Origin: an uncultured Treponema sp.
Lineage (GTDB): Bacteria; Spirochaetota; Spirochaetia; Treponematales; Treponemataceae
Assembly: GCA_947167345.1 (NCBI GenBank)
Contig: CAMVHR010000019.1
Coordinates: 1 to 56,000 of the forward strand
Direction of reading: 5' to 3'
Length of the DNA stretch: 56,000 bases
Shown in pieces: positions 8,608 to 17,445 of this stretch. Within the stretch, counting starts at the first letter, position 1, and each line of letters begins with the position of its first letter. The notes beneath the pieces are model-generated. The model was not told where the DNA came from and ran no database searches. It saw only the letters and a program-made list of their open reading frames with translations. The position numbers were made by a program, and so were the translations under genes.

Positions 8608-9255
8608 ATGAAAGAACTATACATTTCACCCCCCTGCTGCTGGGCGCCTGGAGTTACAACAAATCAGGAATGGTCAGAATGGAAAAACGGAACGAGACAG
8701 ATTGCCTGTACAGAAGAAGCCCCTGCCATTTCATTTACTACGCCTATTTTTAGAAGAAGATTAAGCCAGCTTAGCAAAATGACAATTCAGGTAGTCCATG
8801 ATGCTGTTCAAGAATACTGTTGCGCAGATGCCAAGCAGGTATTTATTTCTTTCAGAGGTGAAATCAAAAGGGAGTTCACAATCAATGAAAAACTCATTAA
8901 GGAAAAAGAAGTTTCGCCATCCGCATTTTCCCTTTCAGTATTCAATGCACCTGTTGCACTGGCAGCAATTGCTTGTCAGCTCAAGGGTGGATACTCTGTA
9001 ATTTTTCCTTCTGACAACAATTTTTACAATGCACTTACAGCTGCATGTGCTCCTGTTCTATGTGATGACGAAAAAGAAGTTCTTTTAGTATATGCGGACG
9101 AGCTTGTACCGGAATGTTACGGCAATCTGCGTCCTGTACAAAATGAGCCTATGGCTTTTGCAGCTTTAATATCATCAGAACAAAAAGACAATAGATTTTC
9201 AAAGCTTTCCGTATCTAAACAAACTCCATCAGATTTTTTAAGAGGCATCTTATGA
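8608..9255 (+). CDS. Ketosynthase-like (chain-length-factor type) protein, Ketoacyl-synt_2
   Basis: A 215-residue protein matching the short N-terminal ketosynthase domain family Ketoacyl-synt_2. The segment SPSAFSLSVFNAPVALAAIA (about 102-121) is the family hallmark, and LLVYADELVPE follows near the end. These proteins resemble the inactive half of ketosynthase heterodimers in aryl-polyene, flexirubin and xanthomonadin pathways, where they are thought to set chain length. A full-length partner ketosynthase and acyl carrier proteins are not in this window. GGGAG lies 8 nt before the ATG. The stop overlaps the next start as ATGA, indicating translational coupling. Confidence 0.75.
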   Translation: MKELYISPPCCWAPGVTTNQEWSEWKNGTRQIACTEEAPAISFTTPIFRRRLSQLSKMTIQVVHDAVQEYCCADAKQVFISFRGEIKREFTINEKLIKEKEVSPSAFSLSVFNAPVALAAIACQLKGGYSVIFPSDNNFYNALTAACAPVLCDDEKEVLLVYADELVPECYGNLRPVQNEPMAFAALISSEQKDNRFSKLSVSKQTPSDFLRGIL

Positions 9256-10082
9256 AAACAAAAGATCCGCGATACAGCACAGAAGGACTTCCACCTATAA
9301 AAAACAGACTATTCTACATATACGGCTGCATTGCAAAACTCTTGATGTGCGTAATATTTGGAATAGGAGCAATTCTTATAGGCATTATTGCATTTCCTAT
9401 CTTCAAGATTATATTTCATCCGGCAAAGAATTTTAAAATACATGCACGTAAATTTGTCTCATGCACATTCAGGTTTTTCATTTTCCTTATGAGACTTACT
9501 GGGGGACTGGATTTAAAAGTATCTTCACGGGAAGAATTTAAAAAACTTTCTTCTAAAATAATTGTTGCAAATCATCCTTCCATTCTTGATGTAGTGTTCC
9601 TTATTTCATTCATGCCAAATGCAGACTGCATTGTACGAGGAAGCCTTTCACACAGTGTATTTGCAATCATCATAAAGCAGTTGTATCTTGTAAACACAAT
9701 GGGCATTGAAGAAATGTACTCACTGGCAAGGGAAACCCTTTCAGACGGAAACAACCTTATAATCTTTCCAGAAGGAACAAGAACGCCTCGTCACGGCACA
9801 AATAAATTCAAGAGGGGAGCAGCTCACATTGCTTACGAAACGAATGCGGACATACAGCCTGTATACATTGGAGGCACTGACAAGTACGGACTTGGCAAAC
9901 ATGATGCATTCTTCTCATACAACAGGACTGGCATTTATTTTTACGACATAAAGCTTCTGCCTCCTATTCATATACAAGAATACAAAGAATATGAAAGCCA
10001 GATTGCAACACGCCGCCTTACAAAGAAAATACACTCCGAAATTGCAGCAGAAGCATATCTATATGACGGTAAAATCATCTAG
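9252..10082 (+). CDS. 1-acyl-sn-glycerol-3-phosphate acyltransferase-like protein (PlsC family)
   Basis: A 276-residue membrane-associated acyltransferase with an N-terminal hydrophobic segment (about 24-50), the catalytic NHPSILD motif (HX4D, about residues 114-120) and the substrate-binding FPEGTR motif (about 172-177). PlsC enzymes transfer acyl chains to lysophosphatidate. In aryl-polyene clusters, members of this family are placed next to the ketosynthase-like gene and are thought to act on the polyene lipid. The context suggests the second role, but a housekeeping role is possible. It overlaps the previous gene by ATGA. Confidence 0.85.
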   Translation: MKTKDPRYSTEGLPPIKNRLFYIYGCIAKLLMCVIFGIGAILIGIIAFPIFKIIFHPAKNFKIHARKFVSCTFRFFIFLMRLTGGLDLKVSSREEFKKLSSKIIVANHPSILDVVFLISFMPNADCIVRGSLSHSVFAIIIKQLYLVNTMGIEEMYSLARETLSDGNNLIIFPEGTRTPRHGTNKFKRGAAHIAYETNADIQPVYIGGTDKYGLGKHDAFFSYNRTGIYFYDIKLLPPIHIQEYKEYESQIATRRLTKKIHSEIAAEAYLYDGKII

Positions 10083-10947
10083 TTCCAATATTTTTTTTAT
10101 TGTACTGATATTCTTAATCACTATTGTCATCCCCTGCCATGCAAAAAAAAGCATGAGCGTTAATATATGGGCAAAAACTAAACAGATGCCAGGTACAAGA
10201 GTAATCATGGAAGTAAACATTCCTGACAATCCATGCGGAACAGCTGTCATAATATGCCCAGGCGGAAGCTACCATCATCTTGGTGTATACAACGAGGGGC
10301 ATACAACCGCCAACTGGTTTAACTTGCACGGAGCGACAACATTTGTCCTGCGATACCGCGTGGCACAAGACAATTACCACTATCCAGCAATGATGCAGGA
10401 CATTCAGAGGGCGATTCAACTTGTGCGCATGGATGCTGACAGATACAAAATAAATCCTGCAAAAGTAGGTATAATCGGTTTTTCAGCAGGAGGACACTTA
10501 GTGACATGGGCAGGAGCATTTGCCGGCAGAGTAAATGAATTGGAAAAAATAGGCATCCACACAACAGTAAGCCTGTGTCCAGATTTCGTAATACCAGTTT
10601 ACCCGGTAGTAACCATGCAGGATGACATTGGACACAAATGGTCGCGAAAAAGTTTACTCGGCAAAAATCCATCGCAGGAACAGAAGGATTTATTTTCAAT
10701 GGAGATGCAGATTCCTGATACAATGCCACCTGTGTATCTTGTCGCATGTCACGATGATCCTGTTGTTATTTTTGAAAACAGCGAACGATTGTATGCAGCC
10801 CTGCAAGAAAAAGGCGTCAACTGTACATTTGCCCAATATGAATGGGGCGGACACGGCTTTGGCATGATGAATAATAAATTCATGCAAGAGTTTCATTGGA
10901 ATGAGTCGCTGTATCAGTGGCTTAAAGAGTTGAACTTTCTTCCGTAA
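10063..10947 (+). CDS. Secreted alpha/beta-hydrolase esterase
   Basis: A 294-residue secreted esterase of the BD-FAE/acetyl-xylan-esterase-like group. The start at 10063 is chosen over an upstream ATG at 9991 because the sequence from MTVKSSSSN onward is a clean signal peptide ending PCHA. Catalytic features are Ser141 in GFSAGG, Asp231/232 in CHDDPVV and His264 in WGGHGFG; the oxyanion stretch CPGGSYHHL precedes them. Related enzymes remove acetyl groups from xylan or other carbohydrates, which fits a fibre-feeding niche, but the substrate is not shown. It overlaps plsC by 20 nt and converges with the Rsm22-like gene, overlapping it by 26 nt. Confidence 0.82.
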   Translation: MTVKSSSSNIFFIVLIFLITIVIPCHAKKSMSVNIWAKTKQMPGTRVIMEVNIPDNPCGTAVIICPGGSYHHLGVYNEGHTTANWFNLHGATTFVLRYRVAQDNYHYPAMMQDIQRAIQLVRMDADRYKINPAKVGIIGFSAGGHLVTWAGAFAGRVNELEKIGIHTTVSLCPDFVIPVYPVVTMQDDIGHKWSRKSLLGKNPSQEQKDLFSMEMQIPDTMPPVYLVACHDDPVVIFENSERLYAALQEKGVNCTFAQYEWGGHGFGMMNNKFMQEFHWNESLYQWLKELNFLP

Positions 10948-12142
10948 ATGAATTGTCTTTCGAAAACTTTGTAATTTTCAGCTTTGTTTGAGGACTAATT
11001 CCAAATGCCAAACTAGAAGAGTCTCCTCTCAATTCAGGATTTTCCAACTCAACAGTATCATATCTAGACAGCGAGAAAAAACCTATTGCACGCGCATAGG
11101 CATCATCTTTCTTTGCAGAACATGGGATTCGCTTTGTGCCATCACAAAGTAAATATCTAATGCGTCCAGATTTATTAAGCATGCCGTCCGAAACAACCTT
11201 GTAAACTGCCTGTTTATTTTCTGACAAATCAGATTTTTGAATGCAATCACCCTTAACAAATGCCATATATGTCATTTTTACAGATTGCCTGTCCAGTCTT
11301 GCAAGCTTTGCTATAGAAGCAACTGGCTCTATTGGATTCCAGAATATTTCTGCATGACAAGTTTGCTTAGTCCCTGACTGCGTTCCAGACTGTGTTATTG
11401 GACAAATTGCAGAACACAAACAAGGCGATATTACAGAAAAGCCTTTCTGCACAAGAGTATCGCGAACATTAATCAGATTTCGGCTTGTTAAAAGCAGAGC
11501 TGGCTCGGACACAAGAAGGATGCCATTTTCTTTAAGAAATGCGGACAGCTTTTTTAATAGTGCGGTTCTAAGCTCCAATGCATTTTTCTTGTCTTTCCAC
11601 AACTCATTTAATGAATGGCTTAACACAATAATGTCAAAATTTCCGCTTATATCTGGAAGCTCTTCTGTTTCAAAATCATGCACCATCGCATTAACTTTGC
11701 AAGATTTCCATTCTGCTGAAAATAATCGTTGCGCAAGGGAGAGGGCTTTTTTTGACGAATCTACAAGAGTTACGTCTTTTATCGAAAAAGCATCGCACAA
11801 AGCTGCTGAAGCTGGAGCTGGTCCTGAGCCGATATCTAAAATGCGCAGAGGTAGAGGTGCATTTTTTACAAACGGCTTTAAAGCATTTGCCTCTAAAGCA
11901 ATCTGCATGTAGGAAACCGGCCAATAATATAAAAGATAGGCTCCTAAATAGTTAGAGCTGTCCATGTAGCCAGCTCCAGCTAGTTCACGGTTTCCAGTAA
12001 GACCTCTCTGTAATGCCAGCAGGGAATTAGAGACAACAGAAAGTTCTTTATTAGAAAGACTTGAACCGTCTGAATTCTTTCGCCACAAAGAAATTAAAGA
12101 CGGTATATGTTTTTTCAGCTTAGAATTCAGTTGGTTTAACAT
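10922..12142 (-). CDS. Rsm22-like methyltransferase
   Basis: A 406-residue protein of the mitochondrial-type small-ribosomal-subunit Rsm22 family. The SAM-binding motif LRILDIGSGPAPAS lies near residues 99-112, followed by the acidic VTLVDSS. The family contains predicted rRNA methyltransferases, often with a cysteine cluster; here cysteines occur in CLCSAICP and elsewhere but no clear four-cysteine motif is conserved. An ATG at 12142 is taken as start; a GTG at 12157 is the alternative, and neither has a clear ribosome-binding site. The start lies inside the end of hslO, so the two are probably co-transcribed and coupled. Confidence 0.75.
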   Translation of the reverse strand: MLNQLNSKLKKHIPSLISLWRKNSDGSSLSNKELSVVSNSLLALQRGLTGNRELAGAGYMDSSNYLGAYLLYYWPVSYMQIALEANALKPFVKNAPLPLRILDIGSGPAPASAALCDAFSIKDVTLVDSSKKALSLAQRLFSAEWKSCKVNAMVHDFETEELPDISGNFDIIVLSHSLNELWKDKKNALELRTALLKKLSAFLKENGILLVSEPALLLTSRNLINVRDTLVQKGFSVISPCLCSAICPITQSGTQSGTKQTCHAEIFWNPIEPVASIAKLARLDRQSVKMTYMAFVKGDCIQKSDLSENKQAVYKVVSDGMLNKSGRIRYLLCDGTKRIPCSAKKDDAYARAIGFFSLSRYDTVELENPELRGDSSSLAFGISPQTKLKITKFSKDNSFTEESSTL

Positions 12143-13097
12143 GATATACCGAGCCACAATTCTGACAGCGCAATTCTAGAATCTCATTCTTTTTCTTTAA
12201 GTCAGCCCTGTCAGTTTCTGGCATGGTCTTTAAGAAGCGTATAAAAGATTCCTTTGAACAAGGACAGTCATAAATTATGTCACGATGAACAGCAACAACA
12301 GGATTGAAAGAACCAAAAGTCTTTTGCAAAAATTCCTCATGTGAATGCCCCTGACTAAACCATGTTCCCAAAGATGGTGCTTCCATATATGCCTTGGAAA
12401 CATCATCTATTACAGCCTCATCTTCTTCCTGATTTGAAGCAGTATTTATCTGAGAACCAAGTTTTACCTTGCCTGCATAGTGACCTCCGGTTGAAGGCAT
12501 AACCTGTATAAAGATTCCCCCAGCACCAACCACACGTCCAGCTCTGTCCATCTGTATAGATGTTGTAATGGCACTTTTCAGCTGTTCACTCCTGTCAAAA
12601 AAGAAAACCAAATCGTCAGCAATATTACCAGTGGTATTTACAGAACTTGTCTGCGGATATTTATCTCCAGGGCGTGATGTCTGTATGGTCATGAAACCAT
12701 CTCCACTCAAAAAAGGCTTCATGTCCCAGTTTTCCAAAGGCTTGTCCACAGGAATATGCTCTGTAAGCAGATAGCCACGAACCCACCCTGTAGAATCTGC
12801 TTCTACACTAAATCCTTTTGCTGGGGAAGATTCTACATCATATCTCCAGCTTACATGCTCACGTCCTTTCATGAGTGCAGGAATAAGCAGAGCTCCACAA
12901 AGACAAGCCTGTCCGAGTATATATGTTTCCAAAATTCCTGTACCGTGCTGTGCCCTCATCTGATTTACAAAATGAGTTCCGTGAAAAAGAGCACCACGTA
13001 TTCTGCCTTCCGCCATGGTAAAGTGAATCATTTCATCTTTCTGCAGGACATGCAGATATTCAGACAATTCACTGTCTTCTATATGAGCTTTAATCAT
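12120..13097 (-). CDS. hslO: Hsp33 redox-regulated chaperone
   Basis: A 325-residue Hsp33, slightly longer than the usual 290 or so. The N-terminal chaperone core contains the RGALFHGTHFVNQMR region. The C-terminal zinc-binding redox switch is intact: CPCSKE (CxC) and CQNCGS (CxxC). On oxidation zinc is released and the protein binds unfolding cytoplasmic proteins. There is no ribosome-binding site; an extended -10 TGATATAGT (hexamer 13109-13104) stands exactly 6 nt before the ATG, predicting a leaderless mRNA. The Rsm22-like gene follows in the same transcript. Confidence 0.95.
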   Translation of the reverse strand: MIKAHIEDSELSEYLHVLQKDEMIHFTMAEGRIRGALFHGTHFVNQMRAQHGTGILETYILGQACLCGALLIPALMKGREHVSWRYDVESSPAKGFSVEADSTGWVRGYLLTEHIPVDKPLENWDMKPFLSGDGFMTIQTSRPGDKYPQTSSVNTTGNIADDLVFFFDRSEQLKSAITTSIQMDRAGRVVGAGGIFIQVMPSTGGHYAGKVKLGSQINTASNQEEDEAVIDDVSKAYMEAPSLGTWFSQGHSHEEFLQKTFGSFNPVVAVHRDIIYDCPCSKESFIRFLKTMPETDRADLKKKNEILELRCQNCGSVYHVKPTEF

Positions 13098-13123
13098 GTA
13101 CCCACTATATCAGATATATCCAT

Positions 13124-13161
13124 AAAAAAAAAGCCCTGCCCCACAAAGTGGAACCAGAGCT
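13124..13161 (-). terminator. Intrinsic terminator of the mmsB operon
   Basis: On the minus strand AGCTCTG (13161-13155) pairs with CAGGGCT (one G-U), enclosing CCAC-TTT-GTGG, followed by nine T. It ends the sugar transporter transcript just before the hslO promoter. Confidence 0.85.
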
Positions 13162-13230
13162 ATGTCATTGGAGGAAGTTTTAGAGTATCAAAGATACTTG
13201 TTTTTGCCAAAACAAAAACTAATGTGCCAT

Positions 13231-13264
13231 GTTTCAAGCCTGACATGCAAGCTTGAAACTTTTT
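13231..13264 (+). terminator. Terminator-like hairpin downstream of mmsB
   Basis: GTTTCAAGC (13231-13239) and GCTTGAAAC (13251-13259) form a perfect 9-bp stem with T5 on the plus strand only. No plus-strand gene ends here. It may instead stabilise the 3' end of the minus-strand transporter mRNA, or block antisense transcription into mmsB. Confidence 0.5.
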
Positions 13265-13270
13265 ACCTTA

Positions 13271-14530
13271 TTATTTTCCAGATCTCTTTCTCTTTGATGC
13301 TACGTCAAACAGAACAGCAAGCAAAAGAACAAGACCCTTAACAGCACGCTGCCAGTTCATATCAACACCAAGGATAGACATACCGTTGTTCAAAACACCC
13401 ATGAAGATAGCACCGACAACAGCACCACTTACAGTACCTGTTCCACCATAAGCAGAAGCACCACCAATGAAACATGATGCAATAGCATCCATTTCATAGT
13501 TCTGACCTGCTGTTGGCTGGGCTGAATTAAGACGTGCAATTGTAACAAGAGCTGCAACTGCTGCAATGAATCCCATGTTTGTATATGCAAAGAACATAAC
13601 CTTATTTGTATTTACACCAGAAAGACGTGCTGCCTTTTCGTTACCACCAATAGCATAGAGGTAGCGGCCAGGAACTGTATTCTGTGTAAAATAGCCATAA
13701 GCAGCAATGATGATTCCCAACAAAATAAGGATAACTGGAAGACCACGGTCACGAGCAAGGAACTGTCCGAAAACCAAGATTACCAAAGAAAGGAATACAA
13801 GCTTTACAGCAAAAGAAGTTCCTGAAGAAACTGTATAATTGTTCTTTATTTTCTTCTGACGGCTTATAACTTCCATTACGATGAAAGCAAGTACACAAAT
13901 GATTGAAATAATCATTGTAACCATTAAAACATGCTTGTCTACAATTTCACCAAAAACTTCAATCTCGTTTTCTTCAAGAGTCTCACCACTTGGAATGAAA
14001 CTTTCAAAAAGATTCAGATACTTTTCTGGGAAAGGAGCAATTGGTTTACCATCAAGAACGATTGTTGCAACACCACGCCACAAGAGCATACCTGCCAAAG
14101 TTGTAATAAATGGCGGAATATGAACAAATGCGATAAAGAAGCCGTGGAAAGCACCAATCATTGTACCAATGATAAGACAAAGACAGATTGCAAGCCAAAT
14201 AGGCATTCCAAGATTTACAATGAACACACCTGCAAGAGCACCAACAAGGGCTACTACAGAACCAACAGACAAATCGATGTTACCACCAGTAAGAATACAA
14301 AGCAGCATACCTGTTGCCAGGATAGCTACATAAGCATTCTGACGGATAATGTTCGTAATATTTGCAGGAGCAAACAAATGGGAATTTCCATCTGAATGAG
14401 CACTAATCAAAAATTCGAACAAAAGCATTACGCCCACAAGGACGAAAATCATTGTATTTCCCTTGAAAACTGATTTCACAGATTTTACTGCTGAATCCAA
14501 GGATGAGGATGACTTATTCGTATTTGCCAT
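13271..14530 (-). CDS. mmsB: Multiple-monosaccharide ABC transporter permease
   Basis: A 419-residue polytopic permease of the RbsC/XylH family, with about ten hydrophobic segments and the family stretch GGNIDLSVGSVVAL (about 85-98). The C-terminal half contains AIASCFIGGASAYGGTGTVSGAVVGAIFMGVLNNG. Its length and order match the MmsB/GguB subgroup, which carries several pentoses and hexoses. The start is set at 14530 because GGAG lies 6 nt upstream, whereas the upstream ATG at 14542 has none. It begins directly at the end of mmsA, so translation is coupled. Terminator at 13124. Confidence 0.92.
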   Translation of the reverse strand: MANTNKSSSSLDSAVKSVKSVFKGNTMIFVLVGVMLLFEFLISAHSDGNSHLFAPANITNIIRQNAYVAILATGMLLCILTGGNIDLSVGSVVALVGALAGVFIVNLGMPIWLAICLCLIIGTMIGAFHGFFIAFVHIPPFITTLAGMLLWRGVATIVLDGKPIAPFPEKYLNLFESFIPSGETLEENEIEVFGEIVDKHVLMVTMIISIICVLAFIVMEVISRQKKIKNNYTVSSGTSFAVKLVFLSLVILVFGQFLARDRGLPVILILLGIIIAAYGYFTQNTVPGRYLYAIGGNEKAARLSGVNTNKVMFFAYTNMGFIAAVAALVTIARLNSAQPTAGQNYEMDAIASCFIGGASAYGGTGTVSGAVVGAIFMGVLNNGMSILGVDMNWQRAVKGLVLLLAVLFDVASKRKRSGK

Positions 14531-14531
14531 A

Positions 14532-16088
14532 TTATTCTCCATTATTTCCTAAATTATCATTTTTGCCAGAATTAATGATTTCTGCCATAATCTTTTCCTG
14601 AGTTGCTGAGCGTCCGTCCATCTCTGAAATCATCCTACCTTCGTTCATGATGTAGATGCGGTCACACATACCAAGAATTTCAGGCATTTCTGAAGAAATC
14701 ATGATTACAGACTTACCTTCGGCAACCATACGGTTTATGATACAGTAGATTTCATACTTTGCACCAACGTCAATACCGCGGGTCGGTTCATCCAAAATCA
14801 AGATGTCCGGCTCTGCAAAAAGCCATTTTCCCAAAAGAACCTTCTGCATGTTTCCGCCCGAAAGATTACCAACATTTTCCATAACGGTGGCACATTTTGT
14901 GTGCATTTCCTTGACATAGAACTTAGCGAATTCGCGTTCCTTGTCAAAGTCAATTACCCCATGCTTAGAAATCTTCTCAGGTTTTGCGGCAGTTGTATTC
15001 TTACAGATTGACTCGGTAAGAATAAGACCGTTGCCTTTGCGGTCTTCCGTAACGTATGCAAGTCCGGCTTTAATGGCAGACTTTACATTCGGGAAAGAAA
15101 CTTCCTTTCCGTCCTTGAAAATGCGTCCATGGATATTAGTTCCGTAAGAACGTCCGAAAATGCTCATTGCAAGCTCGGTTCGACCGGCACCCATAAGACC
15201 AGAAATTCCAAGAACTTCACCCCTTCGCAAGTTAAAGTTTATGTGATCGCAAACCTTAATTCCATCGAATACAGGATGATCAACGCACCAGTCTTTAACT
15301 TCAAAGCAAACCTCACCAATATGAGGCTCTCGCTTAGGGAATCGGTCGGTAAGGCTTCGTCCTACCATAGCCGAAATAATTGTATCTTCAGTAAAACTAT
15401 CTTTTTCTTTATCAAGTGATGTAATAGATGCACCATCACGAATGACGGTAATCTTATCAGCAACATAAGAAACTTCATTCAATTTATGTGAAATAATGAT
15501 TGAAGTCATTCCCTGTTTCTTGAATGCAAGAAGCAAATCAAGAAGATGTTTTGCTTCCGTATCATTTAAAGATGCTGTCGGCTCATCCAAAATAAGAAGC
15601 CGTACGTTTTTTCCAAGTGCCTTAGCAATCTCTACAAGCTGCTGTTTTCCGACACCTATATCTTTTACCAGAGTCTTTGAAGAATCCTTCAAACCGACCA
15701 TTTTCAAAAGCTCATCTGCCTTATCGAATGTCTCGGACCAGTTGATTTTAGCCTTGCTTCCCCGTTCATTACCGAGGAACATGTTTTCACCAATTGTAAG
15801 GAGAGGAACAAGAGCGAGTTCCTGATGAATTATGACTATTCCTTTTGCCTCGCTGTCCTTTATAGTCTGGAATTTACAAATTTCACCATCATAAATAATA
15901 TCACCAGAATATGTTCCGTATGGATAAATACCACTCAGAACATTCATCAAAGTTGACTTACCTGCACCGTTTTCGCCACAGATTGCGTGAATCTCACCTT
16001 CTTCGACAGTGAGGTTTACATTATCAAGAGCTTTTACGCCAGGAAATAACTTGGTAATATTTTTCATTTCCAATAATGTCTTAGCCAT
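14532..16088 (-). CDS. mmsA: Multiple-monosaccharide ABC transporter ATPase (two nucleotide-binding domains)
   Basis: A 518-residue double ATPase of the XylG/AraG/MglA type. Domain 1 has Walker [10 protein letters not shown] (about 36-44), Walker [11 protein letters not shown] (about 160-169) and its signature region. Domain 2 has a degenerate P-loop (GLMGAGRTE), signature LSGGNMQKV and Walker [15 protein letters not shown]. It powers MmsB. AGGGGTTCC precedes the ATG. A strong terminator at 16120-16156 stands between chvE and this gene, so it should be expressed at a lower level than the binding protein by partial read-through. Confidence 0.95.
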   Translation of the reverse strand: MAKTLLEMKNITKLFPGVKALDNVNLTVEEGEIHAICGENGAGKSTLMNVLSGIYPYGTYSGDIIYDGEICKFQTIKDSEAKGIVIIHQELALVPLLTIGENMFLGNERGSKAKINWSETFDKADELLKMVGLKDSSKTLVKDIGVGKQQLVEIAKALGKNVRLLILDEPTASLNDTEAKHLLDLLLAFKKQGMTSIIISHKLNEVSYVADKITVIRDGASITSLDKEKDSFTEDTIISAMVGRSLTDRFPKREPHIGEVCFEVKDWCVDHPVFDGIKVCDHINFNLRRGEVLGISGLMGAGRTELAMSIFGRSYGTNIHGRIFKDGKEVSFPNVKSAIKAGLAYVTEDRKGNGLILTESICKNTTAAKPEKISKHGVIDFDKEREFAKFYVKEMHTKCATVMENVGNLSGGNMQKVLLGKWLFAEPDILILDEPTRGIDVGAKYEIYCIINRMVAEGKSVIMISSEMPEILGMCDRIYIMNEGRMISEMDGRSATQEKIMAEIINSGKNDNLGNNGE

Positions 16089-16119
16089 TGGAACCCCTAT
16101 TTTTTTATATTAGGAAAAA

Positions 16120-16156
16120 AAAGGGGTGTCTAATTTTATAATTTCGACACCCCTTT
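16120..16156 (-). terminator. Intercistronic terminator between chvE and mmsA
   Basis: On the minus strand AAAGGGGTGTC and GACACCCCTTT form a stem of about 11 bp followed by at least eight T. Placed between binding-protein and ATPase genes, it probably sets an expression ratio favouring the binding protein. Confidence 0.85.
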
Positions 16157-16172
16157 AATCAAATCAATCTAA

Positions 16173-17252
16173 CTATCTAAGTTCAGATGCCTTGTAGTAT
16201 CCAGAATCAACCAACAATTCTTTGTAGTTGTCTTTTGAACCGTAAACTGGTTCGCAAAGGAATGAAGGAACAACTTTTACACCGTTGTTATATGTCTTTG
16301 TGTCGTTTACAGGTGGTTCTTTTCCGTTCATGATAGCGTCAACCATTTCAACAACCTTAGCAGCAAGTGTACGTGTATCCTTGAAGATAGACATAGCCTG
16401 TGTTCCCTTAATCATGTTCTTTACAGAGATGATATCACAGTCCTGACCAGTAATGATTGGGAAGTTGTCTGCTGTGTAACCTGCAGAGATAAGAGCGTTT
16501 GTTACACCGTTAGCTGTTGAGTCATTTGAGCAGTATACTGCATCAAGTTTTGTTCCCTTTGGACCATACTTGTTAGAAGTGATAAGGTTTTCCATTCTCT
16601 TCTGAGCTTCTTCTGTTGACCAGTTGAGAGTTGCAGCCTGTGCCTTTGCTGTCTGACCAGAAGGACATACGATTACACCCTTGTCGAGGTATGGCTGAAG
16701 AACGTCCATTGCACCACCGAAGAAGAAGTTGATGTTGTTGTCACCTGGATCGCCAGTGAAGAACTCCATGTAAACAGGATTTGAAGATGTGCGGCTCTTG
16801 AGTCCGAGCTTGTCTACGAGGTAGTCACCCTGGATTGTACCTACTTTGTAGTTATCAAATGTAGCATAGTAAGAAACTGCTTTTGAATCCATGATAAGGC
16901 GGTCGTAAGCAATAACCTGAACCTTCTTTTTGCGAGCTGTTTCAAGAACGTTTGAAAGTGAAGAACCATCGATAGCTGCGATTACGAGAATTTTGCATCC
17001 ACCAGTAATCATGTTTTCAACCTGTGATACCTGTGTTGGGATATCGTTTGCAGCATACTGAAGGTCTACTTTGTAACCAGCTTCTTCAAGCTGTGCTTTC
17101 ATGTTAGCACCGTCCTGGTTCCAGCGCTGTAAGTCTTTTGTAGGCATAGAAACACCGATTGGTGTTTTCTTTGAGATTTTCTTTGCTTTTGCAGCAAATA
17201 CGCTTGGTACGATCATCATGCCAGCCAAAAGCAATGCCATAATTTTTTTCAT
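16173..17252 (-). CDS. chvE: ChvE-type monosaccharide-binding protein
   Basis: A 359-residue periplasmic binding protein. The start at 17252 is supported by AAGGGGG 7 nt upstream and by the signal peptide MKKIMALLLAG..VFA; an earlier ATG at 17318 only adds unrelated residues. The mature part shows GVSMPTKDLQRWNQDG, the YDRLIMDSKAVSYYATFDN segment and the YCSNDSTANGV and GQDCD segments of the XylF/ChvE sugar-binding family. It binds xylose, arabinose, glucose, galactose or similar sugars for MmsAB and may be read by chemoreceptors. The extended -10 at 17300-17305 and 10-bp iterons at 17331-17360 suggest activation by the neighbouring AraC-type regulator. Confidence 0.9.
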   Translation of the reverse strand: MKKIMALLLAGMMIVPSVFAAKAKKISKKTPIGVSMPTKDLQRWNQDGANMKAQLEEAGYKVDLQYAANDIPTQVSQVENMITGGCKILVIAAIDGSSLSNVLETARKKKVQVIAYDRLIMDSKAVSYYATFDNYKVGTIQGDYLVDKLGLKSRTSSNPVYMEFFTGDPGDNNINFFFGGAMDVLQPYLDKGVIVCPSGQTAKAQAATLNWSTEEAQKRMENLITSNKYGPKGTKLDAVYCSNDSTANGVTNALISAGYTADNFPIITGQDCDIISVKNMIKGTQAMSIFKDTRTLAAKVVEMVDAIMNGKEPPVNDTKTYNNGVKVVPSFLCEPVYGSKDNYKELLVDSGYYKASELR

Positions 17253-17299
17253 AGTTTTCCCCCTTAGAAAATTACTATTTGTTTTGTTTTGATGATTTA

Positions 17300-17360
17300 A
17301 TACTATCAGAAAACACATATTAGTGGGTAAGCAAAATTCTGCAAATTTTTGCGAAATTCA
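17300..17360 (-). promoter_or_regulatory. chvE promoter with three 10-bp tandem repeats
   Basis: An extended -10 TGATAGTAT on the minus strand (hexamer 17305-17300) precedes chvE. Immediately upstream are three consecutive 10-bp units on the plus strand: GCAAAATTCT, GCAAATTTTT, GCGAAATTCA (17331-17360). They sit on one helix face at about -30 to -60, the usual place for an AraC-family activator. The regulator at 18482-20035 is the natural candidate (inference). Confidence 0.55.
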
Positions 17361-17394
17361 ATAGGGCATTTATTTTTACATGAAAAAATTTAGC

Positions 17395-17438
17395 ACAGTA
17401 TCTAGATTTTTTTGTCATAAAAAAAATCTAGATACTGT
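17395..17438. repeat. Perfect 19-bp inverted repeat between chvE and the sensory operon
   Basis: ACAGTATCTAGATTTTTTT and its exact reverse complement AAAAAAATCTAGATACTGT flank a 6-nt loop. It lies just past the stop codon of the 17446 gene, in its 3' end. It could act as terminator or mRNA-stabilising stem, or as a DNA cruciform site. In the minus direction ATTTTTT follows 4-5 nt later. Confidence 0.8.
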
Positions 17439-17445
17439 AGAGAAC

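Noticed and set aside
13164..13270. Open plus-strand frame across the hslO-mmsB gap
   Set aside because: No ribosome-binding site and it runs antisense into mmsB; the region is explained by two hairpins.
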